Positions 50,555 through 60,834 of a stretch of DNA of 64,000 nt are shown here, one piece after another; positions within the stretch are counted from its first letter, which is position 1, and each line of letters starts with the position of its first letter. The DNA comes from Arthrobacter sp. ZGTC412 (GTDB taxonomy: Bacteria > Actinomycetota > Actinomycetes > Actinomycetales > Micrococcaceae): contig NZ_PJII01000024.1 in the NCBI RefSeq assembly GCF_002929215.1, positions 1 through 64,000 of the forward strand, given 5' to 3'. The position numbers and the translations under genes are program-made. The notes below the pieces were generated by a model. The model saw only the letters and a program-made list of their open reading frames with translations. It ran no database searches and was not told the DNA's origin.

Positions 50555-53501
50555 CTTTGCGGGTCCCTTCGGGGTCAAAAAGTACAGTTTCGGCGACGAC
50601 GACGTCCACGAGCTGGTCGCCTGCAGCAGCCACCAGGGTCTCGCCGATGCGGTTGCGGCCGTTCTTGATCAATGCCAGGCCGAACGACCTCCCCAGCGCT
50701 GCGCTGTGGTAGCTGGAGGTAACGAAGCCTTCCATGGGGACCGGCCCGTAGGCAGGGTTGGTGGAGCGTCCCTTTTCAACGAGCTGGGTGCCTTCCGGCA
50801 GGCGCAGCGTACCGTCCACCGGCAGCACGCTCACCAGGTGCTTGCGGTCCTCGCGCTGGCCGTCGGCCCGGGAGTAGGAACGCTTGCCGATGAAGTCCTT
50901 GGCCTTGGAGACGACCCACTCCATCCCGGCGTCCTGCGGGGTGACTGTGCCGTCGGTGTCCTGGCCGACGATCGGGTAGCCCTTTTCAGCGCGGAGCACG
51001 TGCATGGTTTCCGTGCCGTAGGGGGTGATGTTGAATTCGGCGCCGGCGGCTGCCACCGACTCCCAGGTGTTCAGCCCGTACCAGGACGGCACGTTGATCT
51101 CGTACGCCAGTTCACCGGAGAAGGAGATCCGGCAGACCCGGGCGCGGACGCCGGAGGCAAGGGTGGTTTCGCGGAAGGTCATGAACGGGAAGGCTTCTGC
51201 TTCCAGCCCGCCGTTGGCGGCCAGCTCCGGTGCCACCTTCGCGAGGACCGCGCGGGATTTGGGCCCGACGACGGCAATGGTGCTCCACTGCTCTGTCACC
51301 GAGGTGCAGTGCACGTCCAGCTCCGGCCACTCGGTCTGCAGCCATTCCTCCAGCCAGTCCAGCACCTTGGCGGCGCCGCCGGTGGTGGTGGTCATGAAGT
51401 AGGTCTCTTCATCCAGGCGCAGGGTAACGCCGTCGTCGAAAATCATGCCGTCAGCCATGCACATGACGCCGTAGCGGGCGGAACCCGGGGCTAGCTTCTT
51501 GAACGCGTTGGTGTAGATCCGGTTCAGGAACTCACCGGCGTCCTTGCCCCGGATCTCGATCTTGCCCAGGGTAGTGGCGTCCATAAAGCCAACGGAGTCG
51601 CGGACGGCGGCGCATTCACGCAGCACGGCCTCGTCCATGTCCTCCCCGTCCTGCGGGTAGTACCAGGGCCGCTTCCACTGCCCGACGTCCTCGAACAGGG
51701 CGCCCTTGGCAACATGCCACGGGTGGATCGAGGTGACGCGGGCGGGGTCGAACAGCTCCCCGCGCTGGCGGCCGGCGAGGGCGGCAAACGCTACGGGGGT
51801 GAACGGGGCGCGGTAGGTGGTGGTCCCGATGTCGCCTATGCCGCGGGACGCCTCACCGGCGGTCCGGAGTGCTGCGGCGATAACGCCGATCGCGTTGACG
51901 CCCGAGGTCTTGCCCTGGTCGTTCGCGGTGCTGATGGAGGTGTAGCGCTTGATGTGCTCCACGGACCGCATGCCGGCGCCGGTGGAGCGCAGCACGTCAG
52001 CCACAGACTGGTCGCGCTGGAAGTCCACGAAGTGGTGGTGCCAGTCATCCGGGGTTCCGGTCTCGCCCGGCACCAGCCACAGCTGGCGGGTGGGTGCGGA
52101 GGCCTTGGGATCAGTCAACGGTGCGGGCTTTGTGCTGGTGCTGAAGCCGGCTGCGATTACCGCGGAGGCGCCGGCCGCGACGCCTTCCGCGACGCAGTCC
52201 TGGAGTTCGAAGCTGCCGCGGCCCGAGCCGATGGTCTGCTGGTTGGGAACCGCAGTGCTCGGCACAAAGGCGGCCAGCTCGTCATCCCAGCGCAGCTTGC
52301 CCTGCCGCTGGGAGTGCAGGTGCACCAGCGGGCTCCAGCCGCCGGACACAGCCAGCAGGTCGCAGGCGATCTTTTCGATGCCCGAGGTGAGTTCGCCGTC
52401 GTCGTTAATGCTGCGGACAGTGACACCGTCCAGGCGGCCGTCGGCTGTGCCTTCTCCGGAGGAGGAGGTGTTGACCACCGCGCTGCCGATCAGCACCCGG
52501 GTGCCGGCTTCGACGGCGGCAGCAGCCACGGCGGTGAGCTGCGGACGGGCGTCCACCACTGCGGCGACCTTAACGCCGGCGGCGCGCAGGTCCGCGGCCA
52601 GGGCGTAGGCGCTGTCGTTGGTGGTGCTGATGGCCACACGCTGCCCGGCGGCGACGGCGTAGCGGTTGAGGTAGCTGCGGACAGCGGAGGCGAGCATGAT
52701 GCCGGGGCGGTCGTTGTTCTCGAACACCAAGGGACGTTCGTGCGCGCCGGGGGCCAGTACCACCTGGTTGGCACGGATGTGCCAAATACGCTGCCGGGAC
52801 ACACCGGACGCGGCCGGGGACGACAGGTGGTCAGTGCGGTTTTGGACGGCGATGACGTAGTTCGCGTCGTACGCGCCAAAAGCCGTGGTGCGGTTCAGGA
52901 CGGTGGATTCAGAGCCGGAAACGAGCTCCGCTTCGACGTCCGCCACCCACTCCAAGGCCGGCTTGCCTTCAATGGTCTCGGCGAGTTCAGCCGCGGTGGA
53001 ACCGGACAGGAGCGATCCGCCCAATTCGGGCTGGTCGTCCAGCAGCATCACGCGGGCGCCGGAGCGAACGGCTTCGCGGGCGGCGGCCAGGCCGGCGGGG
53101 CCGCCGCCGACCACCAGGACGTCGGTGTGGACGTACTTCTTGTCGTACTCGGCACGGTCATCCGCCGGGTCCAGCTTGCCCAGGCCCTCCAAATACTCCG
53201 CTTTGAGGCCGTCCACCAAGGTGACCGTGGTGGCGGGAAGCATGGACTCGGCTACGTGGCCGGGGAAGCGCGGCTCAACGCGGACCAAAGCGTTGGATTC
53301 CTCCACCCCGGCGGACAGGATGCCGCGGGGCCGGTTCTCGTATAGTGAGTTGCCGGCGGCGATGCGGCCGTTGGCGAGCAGGGCCGAGGCGAGGGTGTCG
53401 CCGGGATGGCCCGTGAACTCCTCACCGTCCAGGGTGAAACGCCAGGAGATGGTGCGGTCGATGCGTCCGCCGGCGGTGAGGCGGGTGTTCTGGGAAGTCA
53501 C
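50547..53501 (-). CDS. soxA: Sarcosine oxidase alpha subunit
   Basis: A 984-residue alpha subunit. An N-terminal ferredoxin-like domain without cluster cysteines ([20 protein letters not shown]) is followed by the NAD-binding Rossmann region ([18 protein letters not shown] near residue 128). From about residue 600 a GcvT-like folate-binding domain runs to the end ([40 protein letters not shown]). The subunit channels the iminium intermediate to tetrahydrofolate, giving 5,10-methylene-THF. The GTG start overlaps soxD by four bases (GTGA) and follows AAGGAG. The 3' end overlaps soxG. Its length is normal for the family. Confidence 0.97.
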   Translation of the reverse strand: MTSQNTRLTAGGRIDRTISWRFTLDGEEFTGHPGDTLASALLANGRIAAGNSLYENRPRGILSAGVEESNALVRVEPRFPGHVAESMLPATTVTLVDGLKAEYLEGLGKLDPADDRAEYDKKYVHTDVLVVGGGPAGLAAAREAVRSGARVMLLDDQPELGGSLLSGSTAAELAETIEGKPALEWVADVEAELVSGSESTVLNRTTAFGAYDANYVIAVQNRTDHLSSPAASGVSRQRIWHIRANQVVLAPGAHERPLVFENNDRPGIMLASAVRSYLNRYAVAAGQRVAISTTNDSAYALAADLRAAGVKVAAVVDARPQLTAVAAAAVEAGTRVLIGSAVVNTSSSGEGTADGRLDGVTVRSINDDGELTSGIEKIACDLLAVSGGWSPLVHLHSQRQGKLRWDDELAAFVPSTAVPNQQTIGSGRGSFELQDCVAEGVAAGASAVIAAGFSTSTKPAPLTDPKASAPTRQLWLVPGETGTPDDWHHHFVDFQRDQSVADVLRSTGAGMRSVEHIKRYTSISTANDQGKTSGVNAIGVIAAALRTAGEASRGIGDIGTTTYRAPFTPVAFAALAGRQRGELFDPARVTSIHPWHVAKGALFEDVGQWKRPWYYPQDGEDMDEAVLRECAAVRDSVGFMDATTLGKIEIRGKDAGEFLNRIYTNAFKKLAPGSARYGVMCMADGMIFDDGVTLRLDEETYFMTTTTGGAAKVLDWLEEWLQTEWPELDVHCTSVTEQWSTIAVVGPKSRAVLAKVAPELAANGGLEAEAFPFMTFRETTLASGVRARVCRISFSGELAYEINVPSWYGLNTWESVAAAGAEFNITPYGTETMHVLRAEKGYPIVGQDTDGTVTPQDAGMEWVVSKAKDFIGKRSYSRADGQREDRKHLVSVLPVDGTLRLPEGTQLVEKGRSTNPAYGPVPMEGFVTSSYHSAALGRSFGLALIKNGRNRIGETLVAAAGDQLVDVVVAETVLFDPEGTRKDG

Positions 53502-53920
53502 TTGGTTGCTCCTTCCGGGGCGGTGGTGCTGGTTGAAGAAGTACTCGTACCGGAGATGCTTGTCCCTGAGATTTTCGGCGCCGCGGTCCCGGTGGTGGTG
53601 CTGTCAGCGGCAGTGCTGGCAGTGCCGGACTCCGGTGCCGGGCCGGGTGTATCCGGCCGGGGCGAGCCCATCGGGTAGACGGCCTGGATCTCATAGGTGA
53701 CCGTGTCGCGAAGCATGTTGAACCACTGGCGGCAGCCGGTGCTGTGCAGCCAGCGCTCGGCGAAGGCGCCCTTTGTGTTGTCCCGGTAGAAGAGGAACTC
53801 GGCCCACTCGCGGTCGTTCAGCGCACTGGGGTTTTCCGGGTAGGCCACGTGGGCCTGGCCGCCGTAGTGGAATTCGGTCTCGTCGCGCGAGCCGCAGTTG
53901 GGGCAGGAGATGAGCAGCAT
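53498..53920 (-). CDS. soxD: Sarcosine oxidase delta subunit with Ser/Thr-rich tail
   Basis: A 140-residue delta subunit. The first ~90 residues are the zinc-binding family core: [19 protein letters not shown] with two Cys and a His, [20 protein letters not shown] and [20 protein letters not shown]. The last ~55 residues are a low-complexity extension of Ser, Thr, Gly, Ala and Pro ([20 protein letters not shown]) not needed for the fold. It bridges the other subunits of the tetramer. The gene lies between soxB and soxA and overlaps the latter by four bases. Its ribosome site is weak. Confidence 0.94.
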   Translation of the reverse strand: MLLISCPNCGSRDETEFHYGGQAHVAYPENPSALNDREWAEFLFYRDNTKGAFAERWLHSTGCRQWFNMLRDTVTYEIQAVYPMGSPRPDTPGPAPESGTASTAADSTTTGTAAPKISGTSISGTSTSSTSTTAPEGATK

Positions 53921-53956
53921 GTGCGTCTTCTTTCTAAAGTGCAGGTTCGCTGGCGG

Positions 53957-55177
53957 CTAGTGGGCCACGGCCGCGGCGCCGTGTTCGTCGATCAGCGCGC
54001 CGGTTTCGAAGCGTTCCAGTGCAAACGGCTTGTTCAGCTTGTGCGGGGTCCCGGTGGCGATATTGTGTGCGAAGGTCATGCCGGCGGCGGGGGTGCCCTT
54101 GAAGCCGCCGGTGCCCCAGCCGCAGTTCACGAACATGTTCTCCACGGGGGTGTTACCCACAATGGGGGAGGCATCCAGGGTGGTGTCCACGATGCCGCCC
54201 CAGGTCCGGAGCACGTGGGCCCGGGCAAAGATCGGGAAGAGCTCGACGGCGGCCGCCATCTGGTGCTCGATCACGTGGAAGGACCCGCGCTGGCCGTAGC
54301 CGTTGTAGGAGTCCACGCCGGCGCCCATCACCAGTTCGCCCTTGTGGGCCTGGGAAACGTAGACGTGCACGTGGTTGGACATCACCACCGTGGGGTGGAC
54401 GGGCTCGTGCAGTTCGGAGACCAGGGCCTGGAGCGGGTGGGACTGGATGGGGAGCCGGAAGCCGGCCATTTCCGCCAGGACCGAGCTGTGCCCGGCAGCG
54501 CAGAGGCCCACCTTTTCGGTGTTGATGGTGCCCTGGTTGGTTTTGACGCCCACCACACGGTTTCCGTCCTTGACAAAGCCGGTGACTTCGCAGTTCTGGA
54601 TGATGTCCACACCCAGCTCGTCACACTTGCGGGCAAAGGCCCAGGCCACATGGTCGTGCTTTGCGATGCCTGCGCGCGGCTGATAGGTGGCGCCCATGAC
54701 GGGGTAGCGGATGTTGTCGCTGATGTTCAGGATGGGGCAGAGTTCCTTGACCTGCTTGGGATCAAGCCATTCAGCGTCCACACCGTTGAGCTTGTTGGCT
54801 CCGACCCGCCGCATGCTCTCGCGGACGTCGCCCAGGGTGTGGGCGAGGTTCATCACGCCGCGCTGGCTGAAGAGGAAGTCGTACTCGAGTTCCTCCGGCA
54901 GGATCTCCCAGAGCTTGAGGGCGTGCTCATAGATGGCCGCGCTCTCATCCCAGAGGTAGTTGGAGCGGATGATGGTGGTGTTCCGGGCCATGTTGCCGCC
55001 GGCCAGCCAGCCTTTTTCCAGGACGGCGATGTTGGTCATGCCATGGTTCTTGGCCAGGAAGTAGGCAGTGGCAAGGCCGTGCCCGCCGCCGCCCACGATC
55101 ACGGCGTCGTAGGAGGACTTGGGTTCCGGGTTGCGCCAGAGGAAGTCTGGGTGCTCGGGGAGCTGTTCGGTGCTCAC
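53957..55177 (-). CDS. soxB: Sarcosine oxidase beta subunit
   Basis: A 406-residue catalytic subunit. The FAD Rossmann motif [20 protein letters not shown] is near residue 27. [11 protein letters not shown] holds His174 and His176, one of which corresponds to the histidine that carries covalent FMN in heterotetrameric enzymes. [14 protein letters not shown] near the C-terminus binds the flavin. It oxidises the N-methyl group of sarcosine to glycine and formaldehyde equivalents, using oxygen. The GTG start overlaps the glyA stop (GTGA) and has GGAG upstream. Confidence 0.97.
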   Translation of the reverse strand: MSTEQLPEHPDFLWRNPEPKSSYDAVIVGGGGHGLATAYFLAKNHGMTNIAVLEKGWLAGGNMARNTTIIRSNYLWDESAAIYEHALKLWEILPEELEYDFLFSQRGVMNLAHTLGDVRESMRRVGANKLNGVDAEWLDPKQVKELCPILNISDNIRYPVMGATYQPRAGIAKHDHVAWAFARKCDELGVDIIQNCEVTGFVKDGNRVVGVKTNQGTINTEKVGLCAAGHSSVLAEMAGFRLPIQSHPLQALVSELHEPVHPTVVMSNHVHVYVSQAHKGELVMGAGVDSYNGYGQRGSFHVIEHQMAAAVELFPIFARAHVLRTWGGIVDTTLDASPIVGNTPVENMFVNCGWGTGGFKGTPAAGMTFAHNIATGTPHKLNKPFALERFETGALIDEHGAAAVAH

Positions 55178-56529
55178 TGGGCTGCTCCAATCATGTCTGC
55201 TTCAAGAGCGCCGATGGCGGCGGCGTCGTTCAGGTGGGGGTAGAGGGGGAACTTGCCGGCCAGGGCCGTTACCCGTGCGCGGAGTTCGACGGCGGTGTCC
55301 CCGTCCAGGGTGCCGGTGCCTGCGGTGCCCTTGCCCGCAGAGGCGATGAGCGCCGCCGCGATGATGTCCGCAACCTCGGCGAATTCCTCCGCGCCGAATC
55401 CACGGGTGGCGAGAGCGGGAGTCCCGATCCGGAGGCCGGAGGAGACCATCGGCGGGCGCGGGTCGAAGGGGACGGCGTTGCGGTTGACCGTGATGCCGAT
55501 GCGGTGCAGGGCGTCTTCGGCCTGCTGTCCGTCCAGCTCGGAGTTGCGGAGGTCCACCAGGACCAGGTGGACGTCGGTGCCGCCGTTGACCACGGAAATT
55601 CCTGCTGCGGCAACGTCGTCGTTGAGGAGCCGTTCGGCCAGGAGCTTGGATCCCTGCAGGACGCGTTCCTGGCGTTCCTTGAATTCGGGGCTGCCGGCGA
55701 GCTTAAACGCTACGGCCTTGGCGGCGATGACGTGCTCCAGCGGGCCGCCCTGCTGGCCGGGGAATACTGCGCTGTTGATCTTTTTGGCGTACTGCTCCTT
55801 GGCGAGGATTACGCCGCCGCGCGGGCCGCCAAGGGTCTTGTGGGTGGTGGTGGTGACCACATCGGCGTAGGGAACGGGGTTGGGGTGCAGCCCTGCGGCG
55901 ACGAGGCCGGCGAAGTGCGCCATGTCCACCATGAGGTAGGCGTCCACGAGGTCGGCGATGCGCCGGAATTCGGCGAAGTCCAGCTGGCGGGAGTAGGCGG
56001 ACCAGCCGGCAACGATCAACTTGGGACGGTGTTCGAGAGCCAGCGCTTCGACTTCGGCCATATCGATACGGAGGTCCGATTCGCTGACGTGGTAGGGAAC
56101 CACGTTGTAAAGCTTGCCGGAGAAGTTGATCTTCATGCCGTGCGTCAGGTGGCCTCCGTGGGCCAGGCTGAGACCCATGATGGTGTCGCCCGGGTTCAGC
56201 AGGGCGAACATTGCGGCAGCGTTGGCCTGTGCACCGGAGTGCGGCTGGACGTTGGCGAATTCTGCGCCGAACAGGGCCTTGACCCGGTCGATGGCCAGCT
56301 GCTCCACCACATCAACATGCTCGCAGCCGCCGTAGTAGCGCTTGCCCGGGTAGCCTTCGGCGTACTTGTTGGTCAGAACTGAGCCCTGGGCCTCCATGAC
56401 CGCGGACGGGGCAAAGTTCTCGGATGCGATCATTTCCAGGGTGGACTGCTGGCGCACCAGTTCCTGGGCAATGGCCTGCTGGACCTCGGGATCGACTACG
56501 GAAAGTCGCTCGTTCAACTGCTCAACCAC
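55174..56529 (-). CDS. glyA: Serine hydroxymethyltransferase
   Basis: A 451-residue PLP enzyme. [19 protein letters not shown] and [18 protein letters not shown] form the folate and substrate site; [13 protein letters not shown] near residue 230 carries the PLP lysine. It joins glycine with 5,10-methylene-THF to make serine, so in this operon it uses both products of sarcosine oxidase. It is the first gene, starting at GTG 56529 after AAAGGAG, and overlaps soxB. It is about 20-30 residues longer at the C-terminus than E. coli GlyA. A separate housekeeping copy is expected elsewhere. Confidence 0.97.
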   Translation of the reverse strand: MVEQLNERLSVVDPEVQQAIAQELVRQQSTLEMIASENFAPSAVMEAQGSVLTNKYAEGYPGKRYYGGCEHVDVVEQLAIDRVKALFGAEFANVQPHSGAQANAAAMFALLNPGDTIMGLSLAHGGHLTHGMKINFSGKLYNVVPYHVSESDLRIDMAEVEALALEHRPKLIVAGWSAYSRQLDFAEFRRIADLVDAYLMVDMAHFAGLVAAGLHPNPVPYADVVTTTTHKTLGGPRGGVILAKEQYAKKINSAVFPGQQGGPLEHVIAAKAVAFKLAGSPEFKERQERVLQGSKLLAERLLNDDVAAAGISVVNGGTDVHLVLVDLRNSELDGQQAEDALHRIGITVNRNAVPFDPRPPMVSSGLRIGTPALATRGFGAEEFAEVADIIAAALIASAGKGTAGTGTLDGDTAVELRARVTALAGKFPLYPHLNDAAAIGALEADMIGAAQ

Positions 56530-56561
56530 GGGTGCTCCTTTGAAATACCATTTGCTTTGTA

Positions 56562-56575
56562 ACTGATATATCAGT
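56562..56575. promoter_or_regulatory. GntR-type operator of the sarcosine operon
   Basis: ACTGATATATCAGT is a perfect 14-bp palindrome in the 154-base region between glyA and the GntR/FCD gene. It lies next to the -35 region expected for the regulator gene, whose -10 box appears as TATGAT at 56589-56594, and just upstream of the glyA promoter, so it can control both. Confidence 0.7.
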
Positions 56576-56683
56576 GTGAGCTCAATGGTATGATCGGGAT
56601 CACAGCAGAGTCAATAGCTGGGCCGAAAGCGGTGAAACACTACGCGTTCGGGCTCAGCGGGTGTCGACGAATGGAGCAGCCCC

Positions 56684-57358
56684 TTGAACGCACTTCTTGC
56701 CCTGACCCCGGCGGAGGAGGAAGCGCCGCCGTCGCAGGCGGAGGCTGCCTACCGGCAGCTGCGCGACAAGCTGATCATGCTGGAGATCCGCCCGGGCGAG
56801 CCAATTAACGATGGACAGTTGGCGGCCGAGCTTGGCTTCAGCCGTACGCCCGTCCGCGAGGCGATCAAGCGGCTGGAGGTGGACCATCTGGTCATTTCCT
56901 ATCCGCGCCGGGGGACCTTCGCCACCAACGTGGACTTCACTGAGCTGGCCGACGTCTCGGAGATCAGGGAGCTGCTGGAGCCCCTCGCCGCCCGCCGCGC
57001 CGCCAGCAGGGCGAGCGAGAGCATGCGGCGCGAACTGCTGCGGGTAGCAGCTGCCATTGCCGGCATTGATCCGGGCGCAGGGGAGTCCCGCGACCTGATG
57101 CGCTACGACCTGATGGTGCACCGGCTGATTTACAAAGCCGCCGCCAACCCGCACCTGGAAGACACGCTGATCCGCTACGACAACCTGGCCACGCGGATCT
57201 GGTGTGTAGTGCTGGACAAGGTCCCCTCGGTCACCGGCCACATCACCGAGCACGTGGACCTGCTCAAGGCGGTAGCGGCCGGTGAGGCCGACAAGGCAGG
57301 CGAACTGGCCCTGCACCACGTCACGAGCTTCGAGGAAACCATCCGCAAGGTGCTGTAA
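56684..57358 (+). CDS. GntR-family regulator, FCD type
   Basis: A 224-residue FadR-subfamily regulator. The winged helix reads INDGQLAAELGFSRTPVREA followed by IKRLEVDHLVISYPRRGTFA. The FCD ligand domain has DLMRYDLMVHRLIYKAAANP, with the Asp and His that usually bind a metal, and later His residues in GHITEHVDLL and ALHHVTSF. The TTG start at 56684 has GGAG seven bases upstream. It is divergent from the glyA-sox operon with a palindrome between, so it likely represses that operon until a metabolite such as sarcosine or glycine binds; the ligand is inferred. Confidence 0.92.
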   Translation: MNALLALTPAEEEAPPSQAEAAYRQLRDKLIMLEIRPGEPINDGQLAAELGFSRTPVREAIKRLEVDHLVISYPRRGTFATNVDFTELADVSEIRELLEPLAARRAASRASESMRRELLRVAAAIAGIDPGAGESRDLMRYDLMVHRLIYKAAANPHLEDTLIRYDNLATRIWCVVLDKVPSVTGHITEHVDLLKAVAAGEADKAGELALHHVTSFEETIRKVL

Positions 57359-57453
57359 ACCGGTAATCGAGCTTGTCGAAAACCCGCTGGATGATCCTGC
57401 CGGAATCCCTCGCCAAGAGGGCTCCAAACCTCTGAAGGATGGAAGTGACCCGC

Positions 57454-58707
57454 ATGCCCGCTGCCACCCGCGCGCCGGACCGCGCCGCCAGGTTCGGCTT
57501 CGCTTTTATCGGCGTTCTGCTCATTGCGGTTAACCTTCGAGTGTCATTTGTCAGTGTGGGGCCCGTACTCGCGAACATCAGCGTTGACCTTGGCCTGTCC
57601 AGTGCCGCAGCAGGCCTCCTGACAGGTCTTCCGCTTATTGCTTTCGCGGTCTTCTCACCCGTGGCACCCGGTTTCGCCTCCCGCCTGGGTCTCGACCGTG
57701 CGCTGTGGATGTCCCTGCTGATCCTCGCCTCGGGGATCGTGCTCCGCTCCTCACCTGGGCCCGGCTTCATGTGGGCGGGAACAGCAATGATTGGCTTGGC
57801 CATCGCGTTTCTCAACGTTTTAGTCCCCAGCCTCGTAAAGCGGGACTTTCCCAAGAGGGTCAGCCAGGTCACCGGAAGCTACACCGCTACGCAGGCCGCC
57901 TTCGCTGCGATGGGGGCCGCCGTCGTCGTTCCCGTGGCAGAAACGTCCCCTGCGGGATGGCGGCTCGCCCTCGGTATCTGGGTCGGACTTGCGCTCATCG
58001 CCATGGCGGTGCTCCTGCCGTGGCTGCGCCGGCACCTGTCCGGCACCATGACGTCCAAAAGGCCGGAGGTTTCCTACTGGTCGCCCTGGGCTTCAGCTTT
58101 GGGCTGGCAGGTGACGTTTTTTATGGGACTGCAGTCGATCGCCTTCTACGTCCTGATGGCATGGCTGCCCACTATCGAACAAAGTCGCGGGGTCCCAGCT
58201 GCTACTGCCGGCATCCACCTATCCGTCTTCCTGCTCATCAGCGTCTTCGCCAGCCTTGCGGCAGGGGGAATTCTTCATCGGGGTTCAGACCAAAGGCTCG
58301 TTTGCTTCACAAGCGGCGCGGTCATGTTCGTGACGTTTCTCGGGCTGGCGCTTGCGCCGGACCTCATATTGCTGTGGGTCCTTCTTGGCGCAGTCGGGTG
58401 TGGGACCCTCATTGTCATCGCGCTGTCGCTGTTTAGCCTCCGGACCGTGAACTACCCGCAGGCGGCGTCTTTATCAGGCATGGCACAGTCGGTCGGCTAT
58501 GGCCTGGCTGCCGTGGGGCCGGTCATGTTCGGTGGTCTTCGCGATGCGAGCGGAAGCTGGACGCTTCCGCTCCTCGTCACCGCAGGCATCATGGCGGTTC
58601 TCGCCGTGACGGGTCTGTTTGCCGGACGGAACCGGGTAATCAGCGGTTCAGCTGCGCGCGCGCCTGAAACGCAACGCCCTGTGGAGCGGGCGGAGGAACT
58701 GGGCTAG
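57454..58707 (+). CDS. CynX/NimT-type MFS transporter
   Basis: A 417-residue 12-helix permease of the cyanate/2-nitroimidazole (CynX/NimT) group: LIAVNLRVSFVSVGPVLANI in helix 1, LSSAAAGLLTGLPLIAFAVF in helix 2, and VPSLVKRDFPKRVSQVTGSY in the middle. The ATG at 57454 has GGAAGTG upstream; the ATG at 57439 is only three bases from its GAAGG and is less likely. It follows the GntR gene by 95 bases and may be co-transcribed with it. The substrate is unknown. Confidence 0.88.
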   Translation: MPAATRAPDRAARFGFAFIGVLLIAVNLRVSFVSVGPVLANISVDLGLSSAAAGLLTGLPLIAFAVFSPVAPGFASRLGLDRALWMSLLILASGIVLRSSPGPGFMWAGTAMIGLAIAFLNVLVPSLVKRDFPKRVSQVTGSYTATQAAFAAMGAAVVVPVAETSPAGWRLALGIWVGLALIAMAVLLPWLRRHLSGTMTSKRPEVSYWSPWASALGWQVTFFMGLQSIAFYVLMAWLPTIEQSRGVPAATAGIHLSVFLLISVFASLAAGGILHRGSDQRLVCFTSGAVMFVTFLGLALAPDLILLWVLLGAVGCGTLIVIALSLFSLRTVNYPQAASLSGMAQSVGYGLAAVGPVMFGGLRDASGSWTLPLLVTAGIMAVLAVTGLFAGRNRVISGSAARAPETQRPVERAEELG

Positions 58708-58716
58708 CCCAGCGCC

Positions 58717-58823
58717 GGATCCGTACGCAGTGGGACTGCGACGGCGGGAACCTCCTGGTGAACGTGCACGACGACGGGCCGGGGGAACTTTCCGCCTCGT
58801 CGCCTGCGGTGACATCCAGCCGC
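58717..58823 (+). pseudogene. Remnant of a sensor histidine kinase ATPase domain
   Basis: A short open stretch in the 170-base gap reads IRTQWDCDGGNLLVNVHDDG then PGELSASSPAVTSSR and stop. The DDGPG motif with the preceding strand is the G1-box region of NarL/DesK-type sensor kinases. Nothing upstream or downstream completes the domain, so this is probably a decayed fragment. The match rests on about 35 residues and could be chance. Confidence 0.35.
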
Positions 58824-58877
58824 TGATCTGCCTGTGGCGGATTTCCACCCTGCGCAGGCTACTTGAGAGTATTAGTC

Positions 58878-59687
58878 ATGGCTGCGAACAGTGAACGCGA
58901 ACCCGACGTCGATGCGGAACCGGGCCAGCACGGTGGCGTCCAGTCCGTGGACCGGGCCCTCGCTGTCCTGGAGATCCTGGCGCGGGACGGCCACGCCGGC
59001 GTAAGCGACATCGCCGAGGAGATGGGCATCCACAAGTCCACCGTCTCCCGGCTGATGGGTTCGCTGGTGAGCCGCGAAATGGTCCACCAGAACAGCGACC
59101 GCGGCAAGTACCAGCTGGGCTTCGGCATCCTTCGGCTGGCCAGCTCCATCCCCGGACGCCTCAGCCTGGTCCGGGAGGCACGGCCCGTTCTGGAGGCCCT
59201 CGCGGAGGAATTCAAGGAGACCGTGAACCTTGCCGTCTTGCGTTCAAACTTCGCCGTGAACGTGGACCAGGCCATGGGACCATCCACGCTTGCAACCTAC
59301 GACTGGGTGGGCAACCTGACACCACTGCACGCTACCTCCAGCGGAAAAGTCCTGTTGGCGGCACTGCCAGCAGACGAACGCGACCGCATCCTGAAGGAGA
59401 CCGGGCTGCCGGCACGGACTCCGCGGACCATCACCAACCGCAAGGAACTCGAAAACCAGCTGCTCGACGTCGCCCGTGACGGCTACGGGGTGGTGCGGGA
59501 AGAGTTCGAAATCGGCCTGACTGCGGCCGCCGTGCCCGTCTTCAACCATCTTGGTGCAGTCATCGGGGCAATCAGTATCTCAGGTCCGGCTTTCCGCTTT
59601 GATCCCGAAACGGCGCCGGGGCTCATCGAGGGACTGAAGCAGGCGGGGCTGCGGGTCAGCGCGAAGATGGGCTACACCCGCCACTAA
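58878..59687 (+). CDS. IclR-family transcriptional regulator
   Basis: A 269-residue IclR regulator. The winged helix reads VQSVDRALAVLEILARDGHA and ISDIAEEMGIHKSTVSRLMG-like sequence (VSDIAEEMGIHKSTVSRLM). The effector domain shows YDWVGNLTPLHATSSGKVLL, GYGVVREEFEIGLTAAAVPV and GAVIGAISISGPAFR. The ATG at 58878 follows GAGAG; a TTG at 58863 is in frame but unneeded. It converges with the LysR gene. Its neighbours are a permease upstream and the betaine locus downstream, so a role in methylated-amine use is possible but not shown. Confidence 0.92.
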   Translation: MAANSEREPDVDAEPGQHGGVQSVDRALAVLEILARDGHAGVSDIAEEMGIHKSTVSRLMGSLVSREMVHQNSDRGKYQLGFGILRLASSIPGRLSLVREARPVLEALAEEFKETVNLAVLRSNFAVNVDQAMGPSTLATYDWVGNLTPLHATSSGKVLLAALPADERDRILKETGLPARTPRTITNRKELENQLLDVARDGYGVVREEFEIGLTAAAVPVFNHLGAVIGAISISGPAFRFDPETAPGLIEGLKQAGLRVSAKMGYTRH

Positions 59688-59753
59688 TGCGCCAGCGTCC
59701 AGGCGGAGTATTAGGAAGCTGCCGAACGCCAGGACGCCCTGCGCCGGCAGCGC

Positions 59754-60686
59754 TCAAAGATCGTCTTCGAGCCGGGCGGAGAGGATCCGATTGGCGTTTA
59801 CCTGCAGGATGCCGAGCGACTCCTGGATCAGGGGTGAGGCGATGCTTCCCCTGCGCACCGCGGCGACAATGCGGCGCGTTGGTTTCGCCTTACCGGTGAT
59901 ACGTAGCCGAACCACGTTCTCGGCACCCTGCAGAGGCGCCAGCCGTGGCAGCAGGCCAACGCCCAGCCCCGCACCCACGAACGCAATATGGGTTTCCCAT
60001 TCAACGGCCTCATGGGCAATGCGGGGTGTCACCCCGATTGCCGTGAACGCCGCGGTGAAAAGGGAATGGTAGGTGGAACCGGCGCCCGCGGTAATCCAGG
60101 GTTCCGATGCCAGCTCTTCAAGCGTCGCTGTTTCCCGTGATGCCAGCGGATGGTCACCGGGAATGATCACATCCAGTGGATCGTCGAGCAGAACTGTCTG
60201 CTCGAAGCGCGGATCATCCTCTCCATAAGTGTCGGACTGCATGGCGACTATGACCGCAAGGTCGATTCGTTCCGCAATCAACAAGTCGAAGCAGCGGGCC
60301 GGGTCGGCCTCAAGAACCTGAACCTCCAGCAGGGGGCGTGTTGAACGCAGGGTGGCGGCCAGCGGTGCGAGCAACTGTGCGGCTGCAGTGGAGAATCCGC
60401 CGAGGCCAAAATGAAGCTGCACCTGATCGCCGGCCTCCATGGCCGCGGCGCGCAGGCTTTCCCACTGGGCAATGAGGGGATCCGAGCCCGCTACGAGAAA
60501 GCGTCCCGTGGCGGTCAGCCGCACGCCCCGGCCATCTTTCGTCAGCAGCTGCATTCCAAGCACGCGCTGCAATTCGCGCAGTTGCGCTGACACGGCAGAC
60601 GGAGAATAACCCGTGAGCTCCGCGGTCGCGCCTATGGTGCCGCACCGGGCGAACACGCGAAGTGTGATGAGCCGCGCATCAATCAT
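59754..60686 (-). CDS. LysR-family transcriptional regulator
   Basis: A 310-residue LysR regulator. The N-terminal winged helix is LITLRVFARCGTIGATAELT then GYSPSAVSAQLRELQRVLGM, and the effector domain follows (LHFGLGGFSTAAAQLLAPLA, VGAGLGVGLLPRLAPL). The ATG at 60686 has AGG close by. It is divergent from gbcA across 148 bases that include CTTGT-N18-ACAAG (60737-60764), so it probably controls the glycine betaine demethylase operon. This differs from Pseudomonas, where the AraC-type GbdR does that job. Confidence 0.9.
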   Translation of the reverse strand: MIDARLITLRVFARCGTIGATAELTGYSPSAVSAQLRELQRVLGMQLLTKDGRGVRLTATGRFLVAGSDPLIAQWESLRAAAMEAGDQVQLHFGLGGFSTAAAQLLAPLAATLRSTRPLLEVQVLEADPARCFDLLIAERIDLAVIVAMQSDTYGEDDPRFEQTVLLDDPLDVIIPGDHPLASRETATLEELASEPWITAGAGSTYHSLFTAAFTAIGVTPRIAHEAVEWETHIAFVGAGLGVGLLPRLAPLQGAENVVRLRITGKAKPTRRIVAAVRRGSIASPLIQESLGILQVNANRILSARLEDDL

Positions 60687-60736
60687 GCACCTATTGTGCA
60701 GGGTAATCTTCCAAACTTTGCGCTTTTTTTGCAGCT

Positions 60737-60764
60737 CTTGTGACCCTAATCTCATCATTACAAG
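60737..60764. promoter_or_regulatory. Candidate regulator site before gbcA
   Basis: CTTGT and ACAAG form an inverted repeat with an 18-base spacer in the AT-rich region between the divergent LysR and gbcA genes. The arms are short, so this is only a candidate site. Confidence 0.3.
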
Positions 60765-60834
60765 TTCTTCGACCACGCCGCTACCCGTGGTCAACACGCA
60801 ACACCCACTACCCATGCCTCCCGGGAGGAAACCC

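Noticed and set aside
51714-55243. Long plus-strand frames over soxA and soxB
   Set aside because: They are antisense to strongly conserved subunit genes and have low-complexity Gly/Val/Arg composition without motifs.
56530-56683. Glycine riboswitch before glyA
   Set aside because: The 154-base region is divergent, holds a regulator palindrome and promoter elements, and I could not see tandem aptamer stems.
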